Source: Euptelea pleiosperma
Lineage: Eukaryota; Streptophyta; Magnoliopsida; Ranunculales; Eupteleaceae
Assembly (NCBI GenBank): GCA_035048495.1
Contig: CM068540.1
Location: forward strand, 3,890,829 to 3,954,828
Direction: 5' to 3'
DNA: 64,000 nt
Part shown: one piece after another, positions 11,360-21,477 of the stretch
Numbering within the stretch: the stretch's first letter is position 1
Layout: the number at the start of each line of letters is the position of its first letter
Program-made: the position numbers and the translations under genes
Notes under the pieces: generated by a model
Told to the model about the DNA's origin: nothing
Seen by the model: the letters and a program-made list of their open reading frames with translations, nothing else
Databases searched by the model: none

Positions 11360-11700
11360 CAAATAAATTGACAGGGACACAATATAAGCCACATGGCACA
11401 CTGTTACAGGACTCTGACCGTATGGATGTTTGTCATATCCCATGGTAGAGGTACAAACCAAAAATCAGGCTGATTAGTATTTATAGGCTTTGGATTGGAC
11501 TTATTTTCATGGGCTGATCTCAACTGTGGGAATTCTAGCAGTATTTCAGGTACGAAGATGCAACACTTATAAATCACTAATCAGGCTGATTTTTGGTTTG
11601 TAGGTCCACCATGGGATAGGACAAACATCCTTATGGTCAGAGTCCTGTAACAGTGTGCCACCTGGCTTATATTGTATCCCTATCATTTTAGATCTGTCAA
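11360..11700. repeat. Foldback MITE, GCCACGTGGC-type
   Basis: The left arm runs ACACAATATAAGCCACATGG, GACTCTGACCGTATGGATGT, ACAAACCAAAAATCAGGCTG; the right arm gives the complements CTGATTTTTGGTTTGTAGG, ATGGTCAGAGTCCTG and CCTGGCTTATATTGT. Arms of roughly 150 bp are separated by a short loop near 11520-11560. Confidence 0.7.
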
Positions 11701-11932
11701 CGAAAGGGTCGGGTTCAGGAGACCCTCTTTTCGTGACACCTCTTGGTAGTCGTGTGCTCGGCTGTGGATTTCGAGAATCCAATGGTGATTGATAGTGCTA
11801 AGCTGGCTTTCACTTTTTCACTTTTTGGCAGCTCTCAACCACTGTTGGATTCTCAAAATCCATGGCTGAGCACACGATTCCAGAGAGGGGTCACAAAAAT
11901 GGGGTACTCTGAGCCTGAGCGAAAAAATATAA

Positions 11933-12737
11933 GGGAATTTTTTACATACCCCCCCATGTTATTTTGAAAATTTGACATACCCCCCACAATTTAAAAAAGC
12001 TGACATACCCCCCTATGACTCGGTCCACTGTCATTTGACCAGTGTTGACTCTAGTTGACTATCAAATTTTATAATAAATGATAGAATCGCCCTTGTCTTC
12101 AACTTTGAAACAAGGGTTTGGGCTAAAACCTAAACCCCAAATCGAACGGCTGTGGAGGACGACCAACCAAGAGACTCCAATGGGTTGGCTGCCCATCACC
12201 GGCGACCAACCCACCGGAGAACCATTACTCCGACAACAATTTAAAACTCTAGGTTTTGCAAAAAAAAATAAAGCATACAATCATATTTCTAAAAATTTCA
12301 TTAACAAAAATAAAAAATAAGAATAAGATCAATTTAGAATTTAAGCTTTTGAGACATAGATTTTGGAAAGACGGTTTCTCTCAATTTTAAAAAGAAATTG
12401 CGTTTCATCGTGAGTTTAATCTATTTTTAAGGTTTTTTATTTTCAATCTTTGCTTAATTCATAAAAAAAACAAACAAAAAATCGCAAGTTTAATTTTATT
12501 TTTAATCTCCTCTTTTCATATTTGATTTGGAGTTTGGGTTTTGGCCCAAACCCAAACCCTTGTTCTAAGGTTGAAGACAAGGGCACTTTTGTCCATTAAT
12601 ACAAAATTTGGTAGTCAACTCGGGTCAACACTGGTCAAATGACAGTGGACCAAGTCATAGGGGGTATGTCAGCTTTTTCAAATCATGGGGGTATGTCAAA
12701 TTTTAAAAATAATATGGGGTGTATGTCAAAAATTCCC
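11933..12737. mobile_element. Mutator-like non-autonomous element with long TIRs
   Basis: The 805 bp element starts GGGAATTTTTTACATACC and ends with the near-complement. TIRs extend about 140-190 bp, through three spaced ACATACCCCCC motifs and GGTCCACTGTCATTTGACCA. It is flanked by the exact 10 bp direct repeat AAAAATATAA (11923-11932 and 12738-12747), within the 8-11 bp range of Mutator-like elements. The centre (about 12090-12260) is richer in GC than the arms and could be captured host sequence. No transposase is present. Confidence 0.8.
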
Positions 12738-12747
12738 AAAAATATAA

Positions 12748-13030
12748 CTAGAAATTAAAAGTTGTGTGTCAATGTTGACCCAGGCCATTTTGGGGATGGT
12801 TCACCGATTTTTTGGTTCAACCTGCCGGGCTGCTTGGGCCCACTAACCCTACAAATGTTTAGGTAGCCCATTGTGAACTTGCACACAAAAAATCAGCTTG
12901 AAAAATTATTATCAGATCAGGGGGAATACAAAACCAGTCCGATAGCTTATTGGATGACGATATTGCCTGACTCAATCATGGCCAGCACCAACGTTATTGG
13001 AAATGATCGAATCGGATCATCCTGGTGGAC
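12748..13030. other. Transition sequence with foldback-family fragments
   Basis: Contains GGGCCCACTAACC and ACACAAAAAATCAGCTTG, the arm motifs of the foldback family, but no matching second arm. No gene seen. Confidence 0.35.
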
Positions 13031-13159
13031 CAATCAATTCATCTGTGTATAAATCTTGACCACGTGGAAGAATCGCCATGTGCAAATGAGACGAAAGAAT
13101 CTTGGAATATTGGTGGAAGAAATCTTTTCTGATTACTAAGCAATCTTTTGTGCAACCGA

Positions 13160-13399
13160 CAAAAATCGAGAAATAACGGATCTAAAATTAAAAATTTGAA
13201 TTTCAAACTTTCAGTAAAATTTATAACGGAAAATAACGAACATTTTTTTTAACATACATTTCATAAAATAACGGTCGTTATTTTCATTATAACGGGCGTT
13301 ATTTTCTGAATGTTAGAATGGTCTGTAACGGAACGAGAGATGTCCATTTCCGTTATAACAGCCATTATTTTTGTTACAACGGCTGTTTTTTAAACCATG
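13160..13399. mobile_element. hAT-like element, right part (5'-truncated)
   Basis: It has AACGG-rich sequence with palindromes such as CGGTCGTTATTTTC and ends at TTTTTTAAACCATG (13399). The same right end closes the complete copy at 19034-19429. The left terminus is missing here. It lies at the same position inside the foldback MITE (before GGCTAGAC ATTAAGTGGG) as the copies at 16436 and 19429. Confidence 0.6.
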
Positions 13400-13890
13400 G
13401 GCTAGACATTAAGTGGGTCTAGATGGCAGCCTTGAGTAAAAAAAATGCGTGGCCTCATGCTAAAATGCCTCAGGTATACCTTTTTTATGGATTTGATATA
13501 GAAAGGCATCGTAACAAGGTATGCCTGAAACTTTTGCAAAGGCGGAAGCCCGATTTTTGTTACTCATTGCTGTCAATGGGCCCACTGACCACATGGATAT
13601 TTATCCCACCCTTGGTGGATATACACACAAAAAATCACCCTGATCGGTAATCTGTAACTATTAGATTTTAGTACTTCAAAACATTCTTATAGCTGTTGAA
13701 TTCAACCATTGTTTTGAGTACTAAAACTAAAGGCTAAAAATCATCAAACAGGCTGTTTTTTTGTATGGATGTCTACTAAGGGGGTGGGCAAAACATCCAT
13801 GCGGTCAGTGGGCCCAGATGGCAGCGGTTAGTAACAAAAATGCGCTTCCGCATTTGAAAAGATATCAGGTATACCTAGTCACATCACATC
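13400..13890. repeat. Foldback MITE (GTAACAAGGTATACCTG-type)
   Basis: 13400-13510 is the distal arm of an older, hAT-split copy. A near-complete copy then runs from GTAACAAGGTATGCCTG (13511) to CAGGTATACCTAGTCAC (13882). Arms share TTGTTACTCATTGCTG/CAGCGGTTAGTAACAA, GGGCCCACTGACC, the ATCC-TGCGGTCAGTGGGCCC complement and ACCAAAAATCA-type cores. No coding capacity. Confidence 0.7.
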
Positions 13891-14121
13891 CCTTTTTTGA
13901 ATGGGACTAATCCCTACGGTCGTACGCCCCGACCCTACGGAAGTTTCCTTGCATGAGATTACAACACGTCCCTTTCTAATTAGATTTAATTTATGTCAGG
14001 TTTCATTCAAGCCATTGGAAATATTTATTGAAGTTACGTGGCTAGAACAGAACCAAGTAATCTTTGGTGCAATTAAGGGTCAGGCTCCAGTTACCGCCCT
14101 AAAATGACAGGCTCCAGTTAC
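13891..14121. repeat. Duplicated spacer block
   Basis: Nearly identical to 17345-17565 and, in pieces, to 20015-20095, 20465-20500 and 20880-20935. It carries TCCCTACGGTCGTACGC, TTTCTAATTAGAT and GGCTAGAACAGAACCAAGTA. An open frame at 13901-14107 has a near relative at 17359-17580, but it keeps no recognisable protein and I read it as non-coding. Confidence 0.55.
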
Positions 14122-14340
14122 AGGACACAATCTGAGCCACGTGGCATACTCTTAGAGGACTCTGACCGTATGAATGTTTGGGCAATCCCCAAGTGGACCT
14201 ACAAACCAAAAGTCAGCCTGATTAGTGATTACTAAGCGTTGGATCTTTGTACCTCAAAAACTGCTCAAATTCCACATTTGAGATCAATCCATGAAAATAA
14301 GTCCAATCCAACGCCTAGAGGACTCTTAGAGGACGTATCC
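14122..14340. repeat. Half copy of GCCACGTGGC-type foldback MITE
   Basis: Starts AGGACACAATCTGAGCCACG and continues through GACTCTGACCGTATGAATG and ACAAACCAAAAGTCAGCCTG; the opposite arm is missing. The same half is present at 17566-17760 in the duplicated unit. Confidence 0.55.
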
Positions 14341-14508
14341 CGTGAAAAGAGTTGTGCAGTCAAGCTGTAGACCATGGGAAAGATCAACGGTTCACAGCGA
14401 CAGTGATGTCTGTGTTAAAGAAATTTATGTCCACGGATCCCAATCATCATATAATTATAGGGTTGTGATGCACAGGGCCGGAGCCAGGATTTTGTTTATG
14501 GTCGTGAT

Positions 14509-14830
14509 GTAACAAGGTATATCTGAGATCTTTTCAAATGCGGAAGCAACATTTTTGGTAGTCACCCCTGTCATCTGAGCCCACTGACCGCATGGATGTT
14601 TAGCCCACCCCTTAGTAGACATTCATTTATACAAAAAATCAGCTTGTTTGATATTTTTAGCCATTGGTTTTAGTACTAAAAAAATGGTTACATTCAACGG
14701 CTTTAAAAACGCCTTAAAAAGTGCTAAAATCTAATGGTTATAGATTACCAATCAGGGTGATTTTTGGTGTGTATATCCACCAAGGGGTGCGATAAACATC
14801 CATGCGGTCAGTGGACCCAGATGACCGATC
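14509..14830. repeat. Foldback MITE (GTAACAAGGTATACCTG-type), right end lost
   Basis: Begins TGTAACAAGGTATATCTGAG and crosses the loop near 14680. The right arm runs to GCGGTCAGTGGACCCAGATG and then ends in unrelated sequence, so the distal 60-70 bp of the arm are gone. Confidence 0.6.
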
Positions 14831-15017
14831 GCATGGATTCTAAAACACCAATTCATCTGTGTATAAATCTTGACCACGTGGAAGAATTGCCATGTGCAAA
14901 TGCGACGAAAGAATCTTGGAATATTGGTAGAAGAAATCTTTCTGATTACTAAGCAATCTTTTGTGCAACCAAAAGAATCTTGGAATATTGGTAGAAGAAA
15001 TCTTTTCTGATTACTAA

Positions 15018-16190
15018 GAGCAACTCCAACCATGGTCTCTATTTTAGAGACCCAAAATATAATTTTTTATGAAAAAGTGTATTTGGAGCTCATTGGTTCT
15101 CACAATAGCTCCAACCAACACATCTCTATAACACTATTCACCTATTTCTATAACACTATTTGTAATCATTTTTCTCCCCAAACTTTACAAAAGCTCAATA
15201 AATTTCCTCCAAAATTTATTTTTTATTCAAAAATTCAAAATTCAAAATTCAAATTTTTTTCCAAAATTTAAAATTCCCTCCAAATTTCAAATTTCAAATT
15301 TCCCTCGAAAATTCAAATTTTCCTAAAAAATTCAAAATTCAGTTCGGATCCGGATCACGATTATATGATTCGATATCTTCAGTTCGGATCCGGATCAACA
15401 TATTTTTTTATCGGATCGGGTCTGAATTAGTAGGGGTATCAATGGGTCGGTCCCAGATCTGATTTTTATTGGTTTCGGTTCTTAACGGCTCTGGTTCTCA
15501 AAATGATGGACCCAGAACTGAAACTGATTATTAGGTTTCTGTCGATTACGGTTTCGAGTATATTGGTTCCAATCTCGATAATATGAGAATTTTAACACTA
15601 TACCTCTACATTGATTCCGGTTCCTATCGATTTGGTTTTGATTCCTATCGATTCGCTTACGAGTCCTATCAGTTTCGGTTCCATATTAAACTACTAAGAA
15701 TCGTAACCATTATTTTTGGTTCGGTTTCGGTTCCGATTCTTTTTTAATCGATTCCCAAAAATGTGGAACCGGAATTGGTGTTTTTGGTTCCGGTTAAACG
15801 AGTAAAATTGACACCCCTAATCCCTAATTAATATATAATAAAAATTATTTTTTTTAAATATACATTAAACATATTAAATATTAGTCTCATTTTAAAGGCA
15901 TTGACGATACCTTTTTAATAATACTAATTTAAAAAAAAAAAAATTTATATATTAAAAATTATACACATTTTATTAAAATATAGTTGAAATTGTAAAAGGA
16001 TATATTCGGGATAATATTGTACATGAGTACAATCAAAAGGGTAGTGTGGACATTTATAGAATGTCAATAGTAATTGAGATTTTTTTTAGAGACCCAAAAC
16101 GGGGTCTCCATTTTAGAGACCTCAAATGGAGTACGGTTGGAGCATCTCCCCTCTCCAAATTGGAGATTTGGCGTTCGGTTGGAGATGCTC
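15018..16190. mobile_element. PIF/Harbinger-like non-autonomous element
   Basis: Terminal repeats GAGCAACTCCAACC (left) and GGTTGGAGATGCTC (right) are flanked by TAA on both sides (15015-15017 and 16191-16193), the 3 bp target duplication of PIF/Harbinger. The unoccupied version of the site, GATTACTAAGCAATCTTTTG, is present in the paralogous unit at about 13131. The interior has TTCAAAATTCAAA-type low complexity and a nested hAT-like element; there is no transposase. Confidence 0.85.
15431..15819. mobile_element. Nested hAT-like element (TAGGGGTGTCAA ends)
   Basis: Starts TAGGGGTATCAATGGGTCGG and ends TTGACACCCCTA, inverted termini typical of plant hAT elements. The inside is rich in CGGTTCCGATTC/GGTTCCGGT motifs. 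Flanks (TGAATTAG versus ATCCCTAA) give no convincing 8 bp duplication, so it may have decayed. Confidence 0.55.
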
Positions 16191-16199
16191 TAAGCAATC

Positions 16200-16436
16200 T
16201 TTTGTGCAACCGACAAAAATCGAGAAATAGCGGATCTAAAATTAAAAATTTGAATGTCAAACTTTCAGTAAAATTTATACTGGAAAATGATAAATATTTT
16301 TTAATTTTAACATATATTTCATAAAATAACGGTCGTTATTTTCATTATAACGGGCGTTATTTTCTGAATGTTAAAATGGTTTGTAACGTAACGGGAGAGG
16401 TCCATTTCCATTACAACAGCTGTTTTTTGAACCATG
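16200..16436. mobile_element. hAT-like element, right part (duplicate of 13160-13399)
   Basis: Same AACGG-rich sequence and terminus (here TTTTTTGAACCATG) at the same place in the host foldback repeat, followed by GGCTAAAC ATTAAGTGGG. It was copied with the segmental duplication rather than inserted independently. Confidence 0.6.
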
Positions 16437-16935
16437 GGCTAAACATTAAGTGGGTCCAGATGGCAGTGGTAACAAAAAAATGTGGCGGCGACCTCACGCT
16501 AAAAAGCCTCAGGTATACCTTTGTTTTCTGGATTTGATATAGAAGGGTATTGTAACAAGGTATGCCTGAAACTTTTTCAAATGTGGAAGCACGATTTTTG
16601 TTATTCATTGCTGTCATTGGGCCCACTGACCGCATGGATATTTATCCCACCCCTTGGTGGATATACAAACTAAAAATCACCCTGATTGGTAATCTGTAAC
16701 CATTAAATTTTAGTACTTTTCAAAACGTTCTTATAGCTGTAGAATTCAACCATTTGTTTTGAGTACTAAAACCAAAGGCTCAAAATCATTAAAGAAGCTA
16801 ATTTTTTTTGTATGAATGTCTACTGAGGGGTGGGCTAAACATCCATGCGGTCAGTGGGCCCAGATGGCAGTGGTTAGTAACAAAAATGCACTCAGGCATT
16901 TGAAAAGATCTCAGGTATACCTTGTCACATCACGA
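16437..16935. repeat. Foldback MITE (GTAACAAGGTATACCTG-type)
   Basis: An hAT-split distal arm (16437-16550), then a full copy from TGTAACAAGGTATGCCTG (16551) to AGGTATACCTTGTCACATCA. It corresponds to 13400-13890 in unit 1. Confidence 0.65.
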
Positions 16936-16954
16936 CCATTTTTTGAAGGAAAAA

Positions 16955-17345
16955 GATGTAACAAGGTATGCCTGAAACTGTTTCATTTGCGGAAGTGGCA
17001 TTTTTGGTACTCACCACTGTCATTTGGGCCCACTGACCGCGTGGATGTTTATCCCACCCCTTCATGGATATACAGACCAAAAATCACCCTGATTGGTAAT
17101 CTATAACCATTAGATTTTAACACTTTTTACCACTTTTTAAGGCGTTTGTATAACCGTTGAATGCAACCATTTTTTGAGTACTAAAACCAATGGCTAAAAA
17201 CCATTAAGCAAGCTGATTTTTGTATGAATGTCTATTAAGGGGTCGGCTAAACATACATGCGGTCAGTGGGCCAGATAACAGCAGTGACTACCAAAACTGC
17301 CGCTTCCGCAAATGAAAAGATCTCAGCTATACCTTGTTACATCAC
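16955..17345. repeat. Foldback MITE (GTAACAAGGTATACCTG-type), extra tandem copy
   Basis: Runs from GATGTAACAAGGTATGCC to AGCTATACCTTGTTACATCA and is joined to the preceding copy by a ~27 bp linker (CGACCATTTTTTGAAGG). The same linker follows this copy. Unit 1 lacks this element, so it was gained after, or lost since, the duplication. Confidence 0.65.
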
Positions 17346-17915
17346 GACCCTTTTTTGAATGGGACAAATCCCTACGGTCGTACGCACCGACCCTACGGAA
17401 GTTTCCTTGCAAGAGATTAGAACACTTCCCTTTCTAATTAGATGTAATATACGTCAGGTTTCATTCAAGCCATTTAAAATATTTATTGAAGTTATGTGGC
17501 TAGAACAGAACCAAGTAATCTTTGGTGCAATTAAGGGTCAGGCTCCAGTTAGGCTCCCGTTACAGGACACTGGACTCTGACCGTATGGATATTTGGCCAA
17601 TCCCCAAATGGACCTACAAACCAAAAATCAACCTGATTAGCGATTTCTAGGTGTTGGATCTTTATACCTCAAAAACTACTCAAATTCCACAGTTGAGATC
17701 AATCCATAAGAATAAGTCCAATCCAACGCCTAGGGGACTCTTAGAGGACGCTATCCCATGAAAAGAGTTGTGCAGTCAAGCTGTAGACCATGGGAAAGAT
17801 CAACGGTTCACAGTGGCAGTGATGTCTATGTTAAAGAAATTATGTCCACGGATCCCAATCATCATAAAATAATAGAGTTGTGATGCACAAGGCCGGAGCC
17901 AGGATTTTGTTTGAT
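17345..17915. repeat. Duplicated spacer plus half GCCACGTGGC-type MITE
   Basis: Counterpart of 13891-14508, with TCCCTACGGTCGTACGC, GGCTAGAACAGAACCAAGTA, then GGACTCTGACCGTATGG and GAGTTGTGCAGTCAAGCTGT. No gene seen. Confidence 0.55.
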
Positions 17916-18297
17916 GTAACAAGGTATATCTGAGATCTTTTCAAATGCGGAAGCAGCATTTTTGATAGTCACTGCTGTCATATGGGCCCACTGACCGCAT
18001 GGATGTTTAGCCCACCCCTTAGTAGACATTCGAAAAAATCAAATTGTTTGATGATTTTTAGCCATTGGTTTTAGTACTAAAAAGAAATGGTTGCATTCAA
18101 CCGCTATAAGAACACCTTAAAAAGTGCTAAAATCTAATGGTTATAAATTACCGATCAGGGTGATTTTTGGTCTGTATATCCACCAAGGAGTGGGATAAGC
18201 ATCCATGTGGTCAGTGGGCCCAGATAACCAGGTGAGTAACAAAACTCTGCTTCCGCATTTCAAAAAGTCCCGGGCATACTTTGTCACATCTTTTTCT
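17916..18297. repeat. Foldback MITE (GTAACAAGGTATACCTG-type)
   Basis: GTAACAAGGTATATCTGAG at the left, loop near 18090, right arm through CATGTGGTCAGTGGGCCCAG and GGGCATACTTTGTCACATC. Counterpart of 14509-14830, but with the right end kept. Confidence 0.65.
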
Positions 18298-18790
18298 TTT
18301 TGTTTATGGGTGGTGGGGGGGACTATAATTGAAAGAAAAATTAAGTGGGGCATGCCCCCTGGACCTTTCCTGGCTCCATCCCCCGTGATGTAATAACGTA
18401 GACAGGTAGAGCGATATTTGTTACTCCCACTGCCCTCTGGGCCCACTGCTTGTTAGTACCCAAAAAATGGTTGGATCGGGCGGTTGGGATCATGCCTTAG
18501 AAAATGCTAAAATATAATAGCTAGAGATTAACGAACATAGTATTTTTTGGGTGTCTATCCAACAAAAGGGTAGGCTAAGACACGTCTTCCTCTTCTTTCT
18601 CCAAGCCAAAGTTAAGAGATAAATCCTCAAATTCGCCCTCCAGTAGGTTGCTAAACTCCTCGCCATTTTGATGGGTCAGCTAAAAAAATTCTACACCCCG
18701 TCAATGTTAGTGAAATTCCTCATTCCTCATATCGTCCCGTCGTTTAAAACCTTACCATTTTATCCTTTTGTAAGTGCATATAGGTGCAAG
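18298..18790. other. Mixed foldback fragments; no gene
   Basis: Contains part of another foldback arm (GTAATAACGTAGACAGG, GGGCCCACTGC near 18390-18450) and pieces of a loop region. The rest is unassigned. No coding block seen. Confidence 0.35.
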
Positions 18791-18794
18791 TTGA

Positions 18795-19445
18795 TTTGAT
18801 CACTTCTGTCTTCTGGGCCCACTGATTGCATGGAGGTTTAGCCCAACCTTTCTAGGTAGACACTACCAAAAAACACCCTGATTGGTAATCTCTAGCCATT
18901 TGATTCTAGCACTTTTTAATGCTTGATTCTAACCATTGGATTCAATCATTTTGTTTAGTACTAAAATCAATGGCTAAAAATTATCAAACAAGCTGATTTT
19001 TGGTATGAATGTCTACCAAGAGGTGGGCTAAACCAAGGTTTAAAAGGGGACGGGTAGTATAAATGACTGGGGGCATTACTTTTTTTTTTTTACTTACAAC
19101 CGATTGCAACACACAGGAGCAAAATGGGAAAAAAAATCAGGAAAATAATGGGAAAAAACGGATCTAAAATTCAATTTGAATTTTAAACTTTAAGTAAAAC
19201 TTATAACGAAAAATAACGAAAATAATGGACATTTTTTTTTTGACAAATTTTTTAATAAAATAATTATCATTATTTTTGCTTTTACTGGCGTTATTTTCAA
19301 AAAAAAATAGACCGTTATAACGAAAAAGTTATTTTTGGAACGTTAAAATGGGCTGTTATGTAACAGGGGAGGTCCGTTTCCATTACAACGGCCGTTATTT
19401 ACGTTATAACGGCTATTTTTTAAACCATGGGCTAAATATCTAAGT
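18795..19445. repeat. Foldback MITE split by an hAT
   Basis: Left part CTGGGCCCACTGATTGCATGG to GAGGTGGGCTAAAC (19033), then the hAT at 19034-19429, then GGCTAAATATCTAAGTAGG. The distal arm is degraded. Confidence 0.6.
19034..19429. mobile_element. hAT-like non-autonomous element, complete copy
   Basis: The 396 bp element starts CAAGGTTTAAAAGGGGACGG and ends CTATTTTTTAAACCATG. Flanks GGCTAAAC (19026-19033) and GGCTAAAT (19430-19437) agree at 7 of 8 positions, an hAT-length target duplication. The interior has TTATAACGG/CCGTTATTT palindromes and no frame. Confidence 0.75.
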
Positions 19446-19490
19446 AGGTCTAGTAAGGGAAATCGAATATCCACACTTTTTTAACAAAAT

Positions 19491-19900
19491 TCGATGTAAA
19501 CTTCTGTCACAAGATGTTGTGACGGAAGTCGGTCACAGCACTCAATACGAGACACGTGGCATACGATCAGAGAGCGCTGACCGTATGGATGTTTGGCCAG
19601 TCCCTCAGTAGACCTACAAACCAAAAAGCAGTCTGATTAGTGATTTAAAACCTTTGAATTTTTGCACCCAACTAATGCTCAATAATGCTCAGTTTCCTAC
19701 TGTTAAAATCAACCCATGAAAATAACTTCAACCGAATCGGTTAGAAATCACTAATCAGGCTGATTTTTGTGTACCAGTCCACCGAGGGACTGGCCAAACA
19801 TCCATACGGTCATCGTCCTCTAATAGTATGCCACGTGGCTCGTATTGAATGCTGCGACCGGCTTCCGTCACAACATCTTGTGACACAAGTTTTACTCGAC
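19491..19900. repeat. Foldback MITE, GCCACGTGGC-type with extended ends
   Basis: The outer ends GTAAACTTCTGTCACAAG and CTTGTGACACAAGTTTTAC lie inside TCGA on both sides. The arm also holds its own small palindrome TCACAAGATGTTGTGA, then CACGTGGCATAC, CTGACCGTATGGATG and CCAAAAAGCAG. This is the best preserved copy, with arms of roughly 170 bp. Confidence 0.75.
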
Positions 19901-20096
19901 AGGACAGGGTACCCTCTGATTAACCACCCTTAACAAACTAACCAAGGGTTTATCGTGGGTTGGGTTTAGGCCTTGGCATACGCGTCAGACATTTAGGGAG
20001 GGGGACCTCTTTGTGGATGTACGGTCGTACGCACCACCACGGAAGTTTCCGGGTTACATCACGTCCCTTTCTAATTAGATTTAAATGAGTAAAACT
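19901..20096. repeat. Third, broken copy of the duplicated spacer
   Basis: Contains ACGGTCGTACGCACC, ACGGAAGTTTCC and CCCTTTCTAATTAGATTTAA, as at 13918-13990 and 17375-17450. It continues after MITE insertions at 20465 and 20880. Confidence 0.5.
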
Positions 20097-20464
20097 TCTG
20101 TCATAACAGTGTGACAGATACTTATGTTACAACGAATAGTAAGAGACAAGTGGAATACTGTTAGTGGATAATGACCGTATGGATGTTTGGAGAGTCCCTC
20201 GGTGGATCTGTAAACCAAAAATTAGCCCGATTAATAATTTCTAGGCGATTCGATCGAAGTTATTTCATGGGTTAATTGATTTTAACGGTAATAATTTGAG
20301 CATGTGTTACTGTGGTGCAAATATCCAAAGGTTGTAATTCAGTAATCAGGCTAATTTTTGGTTTGCAGGTCCACCGAGGGATGGCCAAACATCCATATGG
20401 TCAGCGTCCACTAAGAGTATACCACGTGTCTCGTATATCATTTTGTGACAGAAGTTTTACTCGA
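20097..20464. repeat. Foldback MITE, GCCACGTGGC-type, with paralogous empty site
   Basis: Starts GAGTAAAACTTCTGTCA and ends TGACAGAAGTTTTACTCGA. The flanks GATTTAA and TTTATGTCAGG are contiguous at about 13983-13998 in unit 1, so the insertion is visible against an unoccupied paralogue. No clear target duplication remains. Confidence 0.7.
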
Positions 20465-20499
20465 TTTATGTCAGGTTTCATTCAAGCCTATATTTATTG

Positions 20500-20880
20500 G
20501 TTTCATTCAAGCCAATACTACCGCTGGTCAGGTACCACCCAGAATATAAGCCACGTGGCATTTTTTAGAGGACACTGACCGTATAGTTGTTTGGCCAATC
20601 CCTAGGACGACCTACAAACCCAAGATCAGTGATTTCTAAGCGTTAGTTGAAGTCATTTTCATGGGTTGATTTTAACGGTGGGAGTGAATTTAAGCATTAT
20701 TTACCATTATTTGGGTACAAAGATTCAAAGGTTTGAAACCACTAATCAAGCAGACTTTTGGTTTGTAGGTTCACTTAGGGATTGGCCAAACATCCATACG
20801 GCCAGAGTCCTCTAAGATTTTACCACGTGGCTTATATTATGGTTGGTGGGGCTTAATTCCCTGACCGTCCAAGTTTTACT
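20500..20880. repeat. Foldback MITE, GCCACGTGGC-type
   Basis: Left arm AATATAAGCCACGTGGCA, GACACTGACCGTATAG; right arm CATACGGCCAGAGTCCTCTA, CCACGTGGCTTATATTATGG. It sits in the same broken spacer copy (TTTATTG left, TTCATTGAAGTTTCGTGGCC right). Confidence 0.65.
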
Positions 20881-20939
20881 CTTCATTGAAGTTTCGTGGC
20901 CAGAACAGAACCAGAGATCTACGGTTCACAGCGGCAGCA

Positions 20940-21312
20940 GTAACAAGGTATACCTGAAACATTGTAGCAGGAGACGCGATTTTTGTTACTCAACGCTGCA
21001 ATCTGGGTCCACTGACCTCATGGATGTTCAGCCCACCCCTTCGTGGATATACACACCAAAAATCACTCTGGTAATCTCTAACCATTAGATTTTAGTACTT
21101 TTTAAGGTATGATTCTAACCGTTGAATTCAACCATTATATTTTGAGTACTAAAACCAACGGATAAAAATCATCAAACATGATTATTTTCAGTATGAATGT
21201 CTACTAACAGGTGGGCTAAACATCCATGCGGTCAGTGGGCCCAGGTGGAAGTGGTGAGTAACAAAAATCGTGCTTCGGCATTTGAAAAAATCTCTGGTAT
21301 ACCTTGTTGCAT
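20940..21312. repeat. Foldback MITE abutting the ZIFL promoter
   Basis: Runs from GTAACAAGGTATACCTGAA to TGGTATACCTTGTTGCATCA. Its right end is about 240 bp from the ZIFL start codon, so the proximal promoter lies between this hairpin-forming repeat and exon 1. Confidence 0.7.
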
Positions 21313-21477
21313 CACAAATACTAAAATGACTGTTTTACTGCAATTACTGTCTCATGGACCGTCAATCTCACACGCCTCTTTCATCCGGTCGATTGTGGGA
21401 TGGTACGACTCTATGAAAATAAGGACAGGACGTCACCCTATGTACTCCTTCACGGAACCTTCCTTCTCTCTATCTCT

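Larger units (their letters stand above)
13031..14830. repeat. Segmental duplication, unit 1
   Basis: This 1.8 kb unit shares its order of parts with 14845-18300: a CCAATTCATCTGTGTATAAA block, GATTACTAAGCAATC, a right hAT end (to 13399), a foldback MITE, the block around GGTCGTACGC...ACGGAAGTTTCCTTGC (13918-13955), CATTCAAGCCATT..GGCTAGAACAGAACCAAGTA, a half copy of the second foldback family, GAGTTGTGCAGTCAAGCTGT, and another foldback MITE. Divergence is moderate, with many single-base changes and small indels. Confidence 0.7.
14845..18297. repeat. Segmental duplication, unit 2 (expanded)
   Basis: Paralogue of 13031-14830, about 1.65 kb longer because of a 1173 bp Harbinger insertion (15018-16190) and one extra foldback MITE (16958-17340). 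Internally a 65 bp piece is repeated in tandem just left of the Harbinger (AAAGAATCTTGGAATATTGG at about 14906 and 14970). Confidence 0.7.

Noticed and set aside
12078..12320. 80-codon frame inside the Mutator-like element as a functional gene
   Set aside because: It has no known motif, the opposite strand is equally open, and it lies wholly inside a non-autonomous element. Kept only as a possible captured fragment.
13901..14107. Conserved frame shared with 17359-17580 as a duplicated gene
   Set aside because: Both are part of a segmental duplication, the two frames differ by indels at their ends, and no protein family is recognisable.
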